Source: Streptomyces lycii
GTDB taxonomy: Bacteria; Actinomycetota; Actinomycetes; Streptomycetales; Streptomycetaceae
DNA: 64,000 bases
Reading direction: 5' to 3'
Assembly: GCF_009735685.1 (NCBI RefSeq)
Contig: NZ_WHPN01000281.1
Coordinates: 1 to 64,000 of the forward strand
This document shows, in pieces, positions 33,093 through 41,760 of this stretch (positions within the stretch are counted from its first letter, which is position 1; every line of letters starts with the position of its first letter). The position numbers and the translations under genes are program-made. Below the pieces are notes generated by a model. That model saw nothing but the letters and a program-made list of their open reading frames with translations. It made no database searches and had not been told where the DNA came from.

Positions 33093-34465
33093 GGCTGACC
33101 GTGCTGGGCGGCGGCGGGTTCCGCGTGCCGCTGGTGTACCGGGCGCTGCTCGACGACAGCGGCTCCCCGGAGGGCCGCTGCACCGAACTCGTCCTGTACG
33201 ACACCGACCGAGCGCGGCTGGACGCGATCGGTGCCGTGCTCGCCCACCAGGCCGAGCGGCACGCGCAGGGCCCCGGCGGGGGCGGTCCGGCACCCGCCGT
33301 GCGCGCCACCACCGACCTCGACGACGCGCTGCGCGGCGCCGACTTCGTCTTCTCGGCGATCCGCGTCGGCGGTCTGGAGGGCCGCACCCGCGACGAGCGG
33401 ATCCCGCTGGCCGAAGGGGTGCTGGGCCAGGAGACCGTCGGCGCGGGCGGCGTGCTGTACGGGCTGCGCACCCTGCCGGTCGCGGTGCGGATCGCCGAGC
33501 GGATCGCGGAGGTCGCCCCCGAGGCGTGGGTCATCAACTTCACCAACCCGGCCGGCATGGTCACCGAGGCCATGGGCCGGGTCTTCCGCGAACGCGGCCT
33601 CGGCGACCGGGTGATCGGCATCTGCGACTCCCCCGTGGGGTTGTGCAGGCGGGCGGCGCGCGCCCTGGGAGCCGACCCCGACCGCGCGAGCTACGACTAC
33701 GTCGGCCTCAACCACCTCGGCTGGCTGCGCGGGGTGACCGTGGACGGGCGCGATCTCTTGCCGGGGCTGCTGGCCGACCCGGGCGCCCTGGAGTCGTTCG
33801 AGGAGGGCAAGCTCTTCGGCGCCGACTGGCTGCGCGCGCTGGGCGCGCTGCCGAACGAGTATCTGCACTACTACTACTTCAACCGGGAGGCCGTCGCCTC
33901 GCTGACCGGCGCGGACGCCACCCGCGGCGAGTTCCTGCGCGAACAGCAGGCCCGTTTCTACGCCGAGCTGGGCTCCATCGCCGACCCGGCACAGGGCGGC
34001 CCGGCACAGGCCTACGACGCCTGGGAGCGGACCCGGCTGGAGCGCGAGGAGACGTACATGGCCGAGAGCCGCGAGGCCACCGGCGGCTGGCAGCGCGACA
34101 GCTGCGACCTCGACGGCGGCGGCTACGACCGGGTCGCCCTCGCCCTGATGCGCGCCATCGCGCGGGACGAGCGCACCACGCTGATCCTGAACGTGCCCAA
34201 CCGCGGCGCCGTGCCCGGGTTCGACGCGGACGCCGTCGTCGAGGTGCCGTGCCTGGTCGGCGCGGGGGGCGCGCGGCCGCTGGCGACGGGCACGGTCGCA
34301 CCGGACCAGCTCGGGCTGATGCTCGGGCTCAAGGCGGTGGAGCGGTCGGCGATCGAGGCCGCGGCGAGCGGCTCCCGGTCGGCGGCGCTGCGGGCGGTCG
34401 CGCTGCACCCGCTGGTGGACTCCGTACGGGTCGCGGAACGGATCCTGGAGGCGGCGGGACGCTGA
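33089..34465 (+). CDS. Glycoside hydrolase family 4 (6-phospho-beta-glucosidase type)
   Basis: 458 aa. Rossmann start MRLTVLGGGGFRVPLVYRALL for NAD, INFTNPAGMVTEAMGR, metal-binding cysteine in GICDSPVGLC and histidine in YVGLNHLGWL, and LHYYYFNREAVASL. GH4 enzymes cleave glycosides by an NAD- and Mn-dependent redox mechanism; this branch usually acts on 6-phosphorylated disaccharides delivered by a PTS. Here the transporter is ABC type, so phosphorylation would need the linked PfkB kinase, or the enzyme takes free glycosides. Confidence 0.9.
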   Translation: MRLTVLGGGGFRVPLVYRALLDDSGSPEGRCTELVLYDTDRARLDAIGAVLAHQAERHAQGPGGGGPAPAVRATTDLDDALRGADFVFSAIRVGGLEGRTRDERIPLAEGVLGQETVGAGGVLYGLRTLPVAVRIAERIAEVAPEAWVINFTNPAGMVTEAMGRVFRERGLGDRVIGICDSPVGLCRRAARALGADPDRASYDYVGLNHLGWLRGVTVDGRDLLPGLLADPGALESFEEGKLFGADWLRALGALPNEYLHYYYFNREAVASLTGADATRGEFLREQQARFYAELGSIADPAQGGPAQAYDAWERTRLEREETYMAESREATGGWQRDSCDLDGGGYDRVALALMRAIARDERTTLILNVPNRGAVPGFDADAVVEVPCLVGAGGARPLATGTVAPDQLGLMLGLKAVERSAIEAAASGSRSAALRAVALHPLVDSVRVAERILEAAGR

Positions 34466-34690
34466 GGGGGGGGCGGCTCGGGGCGGGAGGCGCGGCTACC
34501 GGGACCGCCGACGGACGCCCAGGGGGCACGGAGCGCGGCACCCGGCAGCGCCGGTCGGCGCTCAGAGGTACGGGCGGGGCACGGCGACCGGGACCGCCGA
34601 CCGGCGCTCAGTGGTACGCAGCGGGCGCTCGGCACCGCCGGCGGGCGCTTCGGGGTGCGGGGCGGGCGCTTCGGAGTGCGGGGCGGGCGC

Positions 34691-35371
34691 TCAGCCGAAG
34701 ACGTGCGCCTGCACCCAGGCGTGCATCGCGATCGCCGCCGCCGCGCCCGCGTTGATCGAGCGCGTCGAGCCGAACTGCGCGATCGAGCACACCATGGCCG
34801 CGTGTTCGCGCGCCTCCTCCGTGAGCCCCGGCCCCTCCTGCCCGAACAGCAGGACGCAGCGGCGGGGCAGCGCCGTCGTCTCCAGCGGCACCGATCCCGG
34901 AAGGTTGTCGATGCCGATGATCGGCAGCTTCTCGGCGGCGGCCCAGGCGGTCAGCCCGGCGGTGTCCGGATGGTGCCGTACGTGCTGGTACCGGTCGGTG
35001 ACCATCGCGCCCCGGCGGTTCCAGCGCCGCCGCCCCACGATGTGCACCTCCTTGGCCAGGAAGGCGTTGGCGGTGCGCACCACGGAGCCGATGTTGAAGT
35101 CGTGGCCCCAGTTCTCCACGGCGACGTGGAAGTCGTGCCGCCGGGTGTCGAGGTCGGCGACGATCGCCTCCCGGGTCCAGTAGCGGTACCGGTCGACGAC
35201 GTTCCGGCGGTCGCCGTGCGCGAGCAGCTCCGGGTCGTACCGCGGGCCCTCGGGCCAGGGCCCGGGGTGCGGGCCGACGCCGACGGGCTCCGGGCCGTGG
35301 CCCTCGTCGTACTGGAGGGGGAGCGGCCCGTTCTCGGCGGCCGGCTCGGTGGCGGGGGTCTCGCTGCTCAC
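34691..35371 (-). CDS. SpoU-family RNA 2'-O-methyltransferase
   Basis: 226 aa from GTG 35371, overlapping the upstream HTTM stop (GTGA). SPOUT domain motifs: FHVAVENWGHDFNIGSVVRTANAF (motif 1), CVLLFGQEGPGLTEE (motif 2), SIAQFGSTRSINAGAAAAIAMHAWV (motif 3), binding S-adenosylmethionine in the trefoil knot. Target, tRNA or rRNA ribose, not determinable. Preceded by a 60-residue acidic/Pro-rich leader. Repeats fill 34466-34690 before it (ggcgcttcggggtgcggggcg doubled near 34645-34690). Confidence 0.9.
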   Translation of the reverse strand: MSSETPATEPAAENGPLPLQYDEGHGPEPVGVGPHPGPWPEGPRYDPELLAHGDRRNVVDRYRYWTREAIVADLDTRRHDFHVAVENWGHDFNIGSVVRTANAFLAKEVHIVGRRRWNRRGAMVTDRYQHVRHHPDTAGLTAWAAAEKLPIIGIDNLPGSVPLETTALPRRCVLLFGQEGPGLTEEAREHAAMVCSIAQFGSTRSINAGAAAAIAMHAWVQAHVFG

Positions 35372-36594
35372 CCGACGAGGGTACGGGGCCGCCCGCGGCC
35401 GTCGCCGTCGCGCTCCGCGTCCCCGCGCCCCGCGCCGCCGCGCTGCCCGGGCAGCCGCAGCCGGGCCGTGCCCCGGCGCGCGTACCGGCCGAGGCCCCGC
35501 AGAAAGCCGGTCGGCAGGAACACTGCGTCCACGGCGACCATGGCGAGCGAGAAGAACGGCAGCCCGAGCAGCACCGCGATCGACAGATGCTCGGCGATCA
35601 TCACCACCAGCAGGACGTTCTTGACCCGGCGGTTGAACAACGTGAAGGGGAACGCGACCTGCGTGATCACCGTGCCGTAGGTGATCAGCATGACCAGCAG
35701 GCCGCTGCTGCTGACCAGTTCGGAGAGGCCCGGCCAGGGAGTGAAGTAGTCCAGGTGCAGCGGGTAGTGCAGGGCGGTGCCGTCCTGCCAGCGCGAACCC
35801 TGCACCTTGTACCAGCCCGCGGTGGCGTAGATCAGGCACACCTCGGCCATGATCACCAGCAGCGCCCCGTTGTGCACGAGGTTCGCGACGATGTCCGCGA
35901 CCGCGCGCGGCTCCCGGTCCGGCGCGTACCGGCACAGCGCCCACCACAGGGCCTGTACGGCCCACAGCCCCCAGAAGACCAGGGCCCAGCCCCAGCCGAG
36001 GCCGGGCCCGAGCGTGACGGCCGTCAGCGCGAGACCGAGCACCGACCAGAGCACGACGCCGGTGGCGTCGGCGTGCGGAGGTTGTCCGTGGTCCGCCCCG
36101 TGCGCGGCCGCCCGCACGCGCGCCCGGCGGGCGTCGAGCGACCAGACCCGGGCGCAGCGGGTCAGCACCAGATAGACGGCCATCAGATGGATGACGTTGT
36201 CGCCGCCGTCGCCCATGAAGATGCTGCGGTTCTGCAGGGACAGCACGCCGGCCATGAAGAGCACGGACACGGTGCGGGTGCGCCAGCCGAGCAGCAGCAG
36301 GGCGCTGGAGACGACGGAGAACAGATATCCGGCCTCGAACCACAGCACGTCGTCGGACCACAGCAGCGCGGTGAACGCACCGTTCCCCTCGACCAGCTGC
36401 CGCGCCATGTCCCAGCCCCAGGGGCTGTCCGGACCGTACAGCTCATGGCGGTGCGGCCACTCCCGGAGCAGGAAGCACAGCCAGGTCGCGGAGATGCCGA
36501 TGCGGAGCACGGCGGTCTGGTACGGGCCGAGGGCCGAGGCGGTGATCCGGGCCACGGCGCGTGCCGGAGGGCCGGAGACCCGAGCGGGGATCAC
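35368..36594 (-). CDS. HTTM-domain membrane protein (SdpB/VKGC-like)
   Basis: 408 aa, about eight membrane helices. HTTM (vitamin K-dependent gamma-carboxylase-like) features: RIGISATWLCFLLREWPHRHELYGPDSPWGW, FMGDGGDNVIHLMAVYLVLTRC, YATAGWYKVQGSRWQDGTALHYPLHLDYF, VAFPFTLFNRRVKNVLLVVMIAEHLSIAVLLGLPFFSLAMV. Start GTG 36594 overlaps the DUF5819 stop (GTGA). The neighbouring DUF5819 protein makes an SdpB-SdpA-like pair. Reaction unknown; peptide or lipid modification in the membrane is the family theme. Confidence 0.85.
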   Translation of the reverse strand: MIPARVSGPPARAVARITASALGPYQTAVLRIGISATWLCFLLREWPHRHELYGPDSPWGWDMARQLVEGNGAFTALLWSDDVLWFEAGYLFSVVSSALLLLGWRTRTVSVLFMAGVLSLQNRSIFMGDGGDNVIHLMAVYLVLTRCARVWSLDARRARVRAAAHGADHGQPPHADATGVVLWSVLGLALTAVTLGPGLGWGWALVFWGLWAVQALWWALCRYAPDREPRAVADIVANLVHNGALLVIMAEVCLIYATAGWYKVQGSRWQDGTALHYPLHLDYFTPWPGLSELVSSSGLLVMLITYGTVITQVAFPFTLFNRRVKNVLLVVMIAEHLSIAVLLGLPFFSLAMVAVDAVFLPTGFLRGLGRYARRGTARLRLPGQRGGAGRGDAERDGDGRGRPRTLVG

Positions 36595-37517
36595 GACTCG
36601 TCCACCTTCGCCGCGGTTCCGGAGGCCGGGTCGCCGGGAACGTCGCCGGCGTCCACCGGCCACCAGTCCAGCTCGCGGTGGACCGTCTTCCGGTCGACCT
36701 TCTCGTCGCTCCAGGCGGGCGGGGCGACGGGGGTGGTGGCGGAGCGCACCTGGATCCGGCGCACCGTGCCGCCTTCGGTGGCCGGGCCGATCCGGGAGAG
36801 CACGATGCGCTTGACGTACCGCTCGGACAGCTCGCCGCGCAGGCCGTTCGGGCGGTTCTCCTCGTCGTGCGAGCCGACGAAGAAGTCCCAGGCGCGGCGC
36901 AGCTCGTTCTGCCGGGTGTGGCTGGGGACCAGGCTGTGGTGGATCTCCGCGCCGTCGAGGGCCGAGAGATCGGTCCAGCTGGTGACGGAGACACCGCCGT
37001 CCGCCGCCACCACCTCGGCCCGCGCCTGGACGGCGACGTTCTGCTGGAGCGGGTTGGGCGCGAACAGCTTCCAGTTCTGCTCGAACTCCGGATAGACGTA
37101 GTCGTCGATGACCTCGCCGTGCTGCTTGGAGACGGTGTTGGCCGGTGCGACGTGCAGAAACATCATGCCCAGATGCACCGCGGCGGCCACGGCGACGACG
37201 GCTGTGACCACCGCGACCACTATTCGCGACGGCAGCGACAGGGAGGCGATCCCGCCCGGCGTGCGCGGGGGCGCGGGCGCCCCGGCGGGCGTGTGCGCCG
37301 CTCCGGAGGCCGGTGTCGCGGCGGACGCCGGTGTCACCCCAGCCGGTGTCGCGGCGGACGCCGGTGTCACCGCGGGCCCGTGCCCGGTCGTCTCCCGTTC
37401 CCGGCCGTGGATTCCCGCTCCGGCCGGTCCGGGGATCGGGGTTCCGGTCGCCGCTGTCCCGCTGTCCGGGGCCCCCTGCTCGCGGCGTACGTGCTCGTGG
37501 TGCTCGTCTCGCTCCAT
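36591..37517 (-). CDS. DUF5819 family membrane-anchored protein (SdpA-like)
   Basis: 308 aa. A 95-residue disordered leader with an ASAATPAGVTP repeat, then one membrane segment (RIVVAVVTAVVAVAAAVHLGMMFLHVAPANTV). An outside domain follows with the DUF5819 hallmark WKLFAPNPLQQNVAVQARAEV and SWTDLSALDGAEIHHSLVPSHTRQNELRRAW. ATG 37517 follows GGGAGAGG. It is co-translated with the HTTM gene, and this order is typical of SdpA/SdpB-type pairs involved in peptide maturation in Bacillus; that role is not shown here. Confidence 0.83.
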   Translation of the reverse strand: MERDEHHEHVRREQGAPDSGTAATGTPIPGPAGAGIHGRERETTGHGPAVTPASAATPAGVTPASAATPASGAAHTPAGAPAPPRTPGGIASLSLPSRIVVAVVTAVVAVAAAVHLGMMFLHVAPANTVSKQHGEVIDDYVYPEFEQNWKLFAPNPLQQNVAVQARAEVVAADGGVSVTSWTDLSALDGAEIHHSLVPSHTRQNELRRAWDFFVGSHDEENRPNGLRGELSERYVKRIVLSRIGPATEGGTVRRIQVRSATTPVAPPAWSDEKVDRKTVHRELDWWPVDAGDVPGDPASGTAAKVDES

Positions 37518-37596
37518 CGCGCCTCTCCCTGAACCCCCGGATCCCGGAGAACGGTACTCAGCCGGGGCCCCTCGTGGACAGCCGGACGGTCGGCGT

Positions 37597-37699
37597 CGTC
37601 CGCAGGGGGCGTCCGCAGGGGGTGTCCTCGGGCAGCCGTCCACAGGCGGTCGTCCACAGGGAGTTGCCGGCAGTTGTCCACAGGCGGTCGCCCACAGCC
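37597..37699. repeat. 13-14-bp array with DnaA-box-like units upstream of paaA
   Basis: Units cgtccgcaggg (37597, 37610), tgtcctcggg (37623), cgtccacagg (37637, 37651), tgtccacagg (37675), cgcccacagc (37689). The unit at 37674-37682 is a perfect TTGTCCACA DnaA box, 37650-37658 (TCGTCCACA) is one base off. All face the same way. Could be a regulator array, DnaA titration site, or slippage. Confidence 0.7.
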
Positions 37700-37749
37700 T
37701 TGACACACCCGGGAGCGCACCACACCATTGAACCGAACGATCGGTCGGT
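37700..37749 (+). promoter_or_regulatory. paaA promoter with 18-bp operator
   Basis: -35 TTGACA (37700-37705), 17-base spacer, weak -10 CACCAT (37723-37728). The operator ACCGAACGATCGGTCGGT (37732-37749) covers the expected start point and is the exact reverse complement of the site in the paaN promoter. Repression by the TetR protein near 25000 is the simple reading. Confidence 0.68.
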
Positions 37750-37797
37750 TGATTGGCTGAGTGCCCGGACGGGGCCGACGGGAGCGAGGGCTTTCGG

Positions 37798-38757
37798 ATG
37801 ACAGCAGTGCTGGACGCGGCAGGCGGCGCGAGTGCGCCGGCCGAGGTCTTCGAAGCGGCGGTGGCGGCGGACGAGCGCATCGAGCCGCGGGACTGGATGC
37901 CCGACGCCTACCGGGCCACCCTGGTCCGGCAGATGGCGCAGCACGCCCATTCCGAGATCATCGGCATGCAGCCCGAGGCGAACTGGATCACCCGCGCGCC
38001 CTCGCTGCGCCGCAAGGCGATCCTGATGGCCAAGGTGCAGGACGAGGCGGGCCACGGACTGTATCTGTACAGCGCCGCCGAGACCCTGGGCACCAGCCGC
38101 GAAGAGCTGCTCGACAAACTGCACGCCGGCCGCCAGCGCTATTCCTCGATCTTCAACTACCCCACGCTGACCTGGGCGGACGTGGGTGCCATCGGCTGGC
38201 TGGTGGACGGGGCCGCGATCACCAACCAGGTGCCGCTCTGCCGCTGCTCGTACGGCCCCTACGCCCGCGCGATGGTGCGGATCTGCAAGGAGGAGTCCTT
38301 CCACCAGCGTCAGGGGTACGAGCTGCTGCTCGCCCTGAGCCGCGGCACGGAGGCGCAGCACGCGATGGCGCAGGACGCCGTGGACCGCTGGTGGTGGCCG
38401 TCGCTGATGATGTTCGGCCCGCCGGACAGCGAATCCTCGCACTCCGACCAGTCCATGGCCTGGAAGATCAAGCGGCATTCCAACGACGAGCTGCGGCAGC
38501 GCTTCGTCGACATCTGCGTCCCGCAGGCGGAGTCGCTCGGGCTCACCCTCCCCGACCCGGACCTCCGGTGGAACGAGCAGCGGGGCCATTACGACTTCGG
38601 GCCGATCGACTGGGACGAGTTCCGCGAGGTCCTGCGCGGCAACGGCCCGTGCAACGAAGAACGGATCTCCCAGCGCAGGCGGGCCCACGAAGAGGGCGCC
38701 TGGGTGCGGGAGGCGGCAGCGGCGTACGCCGCGAAGCACCGGGAGGCAGACGCATGA
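37798..38757 (+). CDS. paaA: Ring 1,2-phenylacetyl-CoA epoxidase catalytic subunit PaaA
   Basis: 319 aa, diiron catalytic subunit of the multicomponent epoxidase that activates phenylacetyl-CoA. Ferritin-like motifs with iron ligands: [45 protein letters not shown], plus [16 protein letters not shown]. Full length. ATG 37798 chosen because the family starts here; little ribosome-site signal. First gene of paaABCDE; its stop overlaps paaB (ATGA). Confidence 0.96.
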   Translation: MTAVLDAAGGASAPAEVFEAAVAADERIEPRDWMPDAYRATLVRQMAQHAHSEIIGMQPEANWITRAPSLRRKAILMAKVQDEAGHGLYLYSAAETLGTSREELLDKLHAGRQRYSSIFNYPTLTWADVGAIGWLVDGAAITNQVPLCRCSYGPYARAMVRICKEESFHQRQGYELLLALSRGTEAQHAMAQDAVDRWWWPSLMMFGPPDSESSHSDQSMAWKIKRHSNDELRQRFVDICVPQAESLGLTLPDPDLRWNEQRGHYDFGPIDWDEFREVLRGNGPCNEERISQRRRAHEEGAWVREAAAAYAAKHREADA

Positions 38758-39041
38758 GCAGCACCGACTGGCCGCTGTGGGAGGTGTTCGTGCGCAGCAG
38801 GCGCGGGCTGTCCCACACCCATGCCGGCAGCCTGCACGCACCGGACGCCGAGATGGCCCTGCGCAACGCCCGGGACCTCTACACCCGCCGGGCCGAGGGC
38901 GTCTCGATCTGGGTGGTGCCGTCCACCGCGGTCACCGCCTCCTCGCCGGACGAGAAGGACCCGTTCTTCGAGTCGGCAGCCGACAAGCCGTACCGCCACC
39001 CGACGTTCTACGAGATCCCCGAGGGGGTGCGCCACCTGTGA
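38754..39041 (+). CDS. paaB: Phenylacetyl-CoA epoxidase subunit PaaB
   Basis: 95 aa, normal family length. [41 protein letters not shown] and [12 protein letters not shown] are diagnostic. PaaB is a small non-catalytic subunit that bridges PaaA-PaaC pairs in the epoxidase. Overlaps paaA by ATGA and paaC by GTGA. Confidence 0.96.
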   Translation: MSSTDWPLWEVFVRSRRGLSHTHAGSLHAPDAEMALRNARDLYTRRAEGVSIWVVPSTAVTASSPDEKDPFFESAADKPYRHPTFYEIPEGVRHL

Positions 39042-39898
39042 CGACGACATCCGAGACCGGGACCCCCGAGACCCGGAATTCCGGGACGGCCACGCCCGGG
39101 ACGGCGACGCCCGGGTCCGCGGCGCCGGGGTCCGCGACGCCCGGGTCCGGCACCGCGGGGGACGACCGCCTCACCGGTGCCGCCGCCGCGGCCGCGATCG
39201 CCCTCGGGGACGACGCCCTGGTCCTCTCCCACCGCCTCGGCGAGTGGGCGGGGCACGCGCCGGTCCTGGAGGAGGACGTCGCCCTGGCCAACATCGCCCT
39301 CGACCTGCTCGGACAGGCCAGGACGCTGCTCTCGCTCGCCGGGGACGAGGACGAGCTGGCGTATCTCCGCGAGGAGCGCGACTTCCGCAACATCCAGCTG
39401 GTCGAGCAGCCGAACGGCGACTTCGCCCACACCATCGCCCGCCAGCTCTACTTCTCCACCTGGCAGGAGCTGCTCCACGACCGGCTGGCCCGCGGCGACG
39501 TCCCGGAGAGCGCCCCGTTCGCCCCGCTCGCGGCCAAGGCCGTCAAGGAGGTCGCCTACCACCGCGACCACGCCGAGCAGTGGACACTGCGGCTCGGCGA
39601 CGGCACCGCGGAGAGCCGGGAGCGGATGCAGCGCGGACTGGACGCCCTGTGGCGCTTCACGGGTGAGCTGTTCCAGCCGGTCGACGGTCTCGGCGTCGAT
39701 CCGTCCTCTCTGGAGGCGGACTGGCTCGCCCGCATCGCGGCCGTGCTCGACCGGGCCACGCTGTCCGTGCCCGAGGGGCCGCGCCGCAACGGCTGGACCG
39801 CGGGGGCCGGGCGCCAGGGCCTGCACACCGAGCCGTTCGGGCGGATGCTGGCCGAGATGCAGCATCTGCACCGCAGCCACCCGGGGGCGTCGTGGTGA
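39038..39898 (+). CDS. paaC: Phenylacetyl-CoA epoxidase structural subunit PaaC
   Basis: 286 aa from GTG 39038 (overlap with paaB stop). Ferritin-like subunit that stabilises PaaA but lacks a diiron centre: LSHRLGEWAGHAPVLEEDVALANIALDLLGQAR, EERDFRNIQLVEQPNGDFAHTIARQLYFSTWQELL, AVKEVAYHRDHAEQWTLRLGDGTAES. About 35 extra N-terminal residues are a TPGTATPGSAAPGSATPGS repeat not typical of PaaC. Confidence 0.95.
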   Translation: MTTTSETGTPETRNSGTATPGTATPGSAAPGSATPGSGTAGDDRLTGAAAAAAIALGDDALVLSHRLGEWAGHAPVLEEDVALANIALDLLGQARTLLSLAGDEDELAYLREERDFRNIQLVEQPNGDFAHTIARQLYFSTWQELLHDRLARGDVPESAPFAPLAAKAVKEVAYHRDHAEQWTLRLGDGTAESRERMQRGLDALWRFTGELFQPVDGLGVDPSSLEADWLARIAAVLDRATLSVPEGPRRNGWTAGAGRQGLHTEPFGRMLAEMQHLHRSHPGASW

Positions 39899-40419
39899 CC
39901 GCCGCCCCGACCCCGCTGGAGGATCGGCTGCGCGAGCTGGCGGGCTCCGTGCCCGACCCGGAGCTGCCGATGCTCACGCTCGACGAGCTGGGAGTGCTCC
40001 GCGGCGTCCGGCTGCTGGGCCCGGGCCGGGTCGAGGTCGAACTGACCCCCACTTACACCGGCTGCCCGGCGATCGGGACAATGGCCGCCGACATCGAGCG
40101 CGTGCTGCACGATGACGGCGTGCCCGAGGTCACCGTGCGCACCGTCCTCTCCCCGCCCTGGACGACGGACGCCATCAGCTCCGAGGGGCGCCGGAAGCTC
40201 GCCGAGTCCGGCATAGCCCCGCCGCGCCCCACCCGCGACGGCGGCCCGCCCGGCGCCGCCGCCTCCGACGGCCCGGTACCGGTGGAACTGGCCGTCCGCT
40301 GCCCGCAATGCGGGTCGACGGCCACCAGCCTGCTCAGCCGCTTCTCCTCCACCGCCTGCAAGGCGCTGCGCCGCTGCGAGTCCTGCCGCGAGCCCTTCGA
40401 CCACTTCAAGGAGCTGTGA
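39895..40419 (+). CDS. paaD: Phenylacetyl-CoA epoxidase assembly protein PaaD
   Basis: 174 aa, MIP18/DUF59 domain (LRELAGSVPDPELPMLTLDELGVLRGV, VELTPTYTGCPAIGTMAADIERVL) and a C-terminal cysteine cluster CPQCGSTAT ... CESCREPFDHFKEL, as in PaaD, which is needed for epoxidase activity and probably iron-centre assembly. Two adjacent GTG codons (39892, 39895) overlap the paaC stop; the second gives the GTGA overlap. Confidence 0.93.
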   Translation: MTAAPTPLEDRLRELAGSVPDPELPMLTLDELGVLRGVRLLGPGRVEVELTPTYTGCPAIGTMAADIERVLHDDGVPEVTVRTVLSPPWTTDAISSEGRRKLAESGIAPPRPTRDGGPPGAAASDGPVPVELAVRCPQCGSTATSLLSRFSSTACKALRRCESCREPFDHFKEL

Positions 40420-41615
40420 TGGCCCCGGAGACGGCTCGGGAAGAGCAGACGGCCGCACCGGTCCCGGCCCGGCACGGCGCGTTCCACCCGCTGCCGGTGA
40501 CCGGGGTCGAGCGGCTCACGGACGACTCGGTGGCCGTCACCCTGGCCGTGCCGCCCGGGCTCCGCGAGACGTTCCGGCACACCCCCGGCCAGCATGTGGC
40601 GATCCGGCTGTTCCTGGAGGGTGAGGAGATCCGCCGCACCTACTCCGTCTGCTCCCCCGCCCCCGGTCCGGGCGGCCCGCGCACCCTGCGGGTGGGGGTC
40701 CGGCTCGTGGAGGGCGGCGCGTTCTCCGTCCACGCCCTGAAGGAGCTGGCCGCCGGGGACGTCCTCGACGTGATGGCCCCGGCCGGGAGGTTCGTGCTGG
40801 AGCCCGCACCCGGGCACTACGCCGCCGTGGTCGGCGGCAGCGGCATCACGCCCGTGCTGTCCATCGTCTCCACGCTGCTCGCCCGGGAGCCGGAGGCCCG
40901 CTTCTGCCTGGTCCGCAGCGACCGCACCGCCGCCTCGGCGATGTTCCTGGAGGAGCTGGCCGACCTCAAGGACCGCTGGCCCGGCCGGCTCCAGCTGGTG
41001 CACGCGCTGTCCCGCGAGGACCAGCAGTCCGGGCTTCCCTCGGGGCGGCTCGACGAGCCCCGGCTGCGCTCGCTGCTGCCGTCGCTGCTGCCGGTGGAGT
41101 CCGTCGACGGCTGGTTCCTCTGCGGTCCGCACGGCCTCGTCGACGGCGCCGCCCGGGCGCTGCGCGGTCTGGGCGTCCGGCGGGACCGGATCCACCAGGA
41201 GATATTCCATGTCGACGGCAGCCCGGCGGACGGCTCCGCGGACAGCGCGGCGGACGGCGACACGGCGATCGGGTCGGCGGGCACCACAGCGGCAGGTGCG
41301 GGCTCCGGCGGAGACGGCATGGCCGCTGCGGCGCCCGTGGACAGCACCGTGACCGCGACGCTGGACGGCCGCTCGGGCAGCTGGCCCGTCCGGACCGGTG
41401 AGTCACTGCTGGAGACCGTGCTCCGCAACCGGCCGGACGCGCCCTACGCCTGCAAGGGCGGCGTGTGCGGGACCTGCCGGGCCTTCCTGGTCTCCGGAGA
41501 GGTGCGGATGGACCGCAACTTCGCCCTGGAGCCGGACGAGGTGGAGGCCGGCTATGTGCTGGCCTGCCAGTCGCACCCGGCCACCGCGGAGACCGAGCTG
41601 GACTTCGACCGCTGA
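40419..41615 (+). CDS. paaE: Phenylacetyl-CoA epoxidase reductase PaaE
   Basis: 398 aa. FAD domain (GQHVAIRLFLEGEEIRRTYSVCS), NAD domain (YAAVVGGSGITPVLSIVSTLL, WFLCGPHGLVDG), and C-terminal 2Fe-2S ferredoxin domain with CKGGVCGTCRAF and a later cysteine in LACQSHP. It passes electrons from NAD(P)H to PaaA. The linker before the ferredoxin domain is an unusual Ala/Gly/Asp/Ser run of about 45 residues. Start ATG 40419 shares its A with the paaD stop (TGATG). Confidence 0.95.
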   Translation: MAPETAREEQTAAPVPARHGAFHPLPVTGVERLTDDSVAVTLAVPPGLRETFRHTPGQHVAIRLFLEGEEIRRTYSVCSPAPGPGGPRTLRVGVRLVEGGAFSVHALKELAAGDVLDVMAPAGRFVLEPAPGHYAAVVGGSGITPVLSIVSTLLAREPEARFCLVRSDRTAASAMFLEELADLKDRWPGRLQLVHALSREDQQSGLPSGRLDEPRLRSLLPSLLPVESVDGWFLCGPHGLVDGAARALRGLGVRRDRIHQEIFHVDGSPADGSADSAADGDTAIGSAGTTAAGAGSGGDGMAAAAPVDSTVTATLDGRSGSWPVRTGESLLETVLRNRPDAPYACKGGVCGTCRAFLVSGEVRMDRNFALEPDEVEAGYVLACQSHPATAETELDFDR

Positions 41616-41760
41616 CACCGGGCGGCCGGACGCGGCGCCTGCGGTACGGCGCATGGGCGAGGCACGGCGCGTGGAGAGCAGCGCCCGAGCGGGTCTCGGT
41701 GCCCGGGTGGAGGCTCGGCGCCGGGCGAGGGCTCGGCGCCCGGGCCGGGTGCGGCGCCGG

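Noticed and set aside
32120..33293. Continuation of the PfkB frame upstream through the DeoR gene
   Set aside because: The upstream part is antisense to deoR with no family similarity; the kinase fold begins near 32150.
37597..37699. Replication origin
   Set aside because: DnaA-box-like units occur, but there is no dnaA, dnaN, AT-rich unwinding region or rnpA/rpmH nearby; too few good boxes for a Streptomyces oriC.
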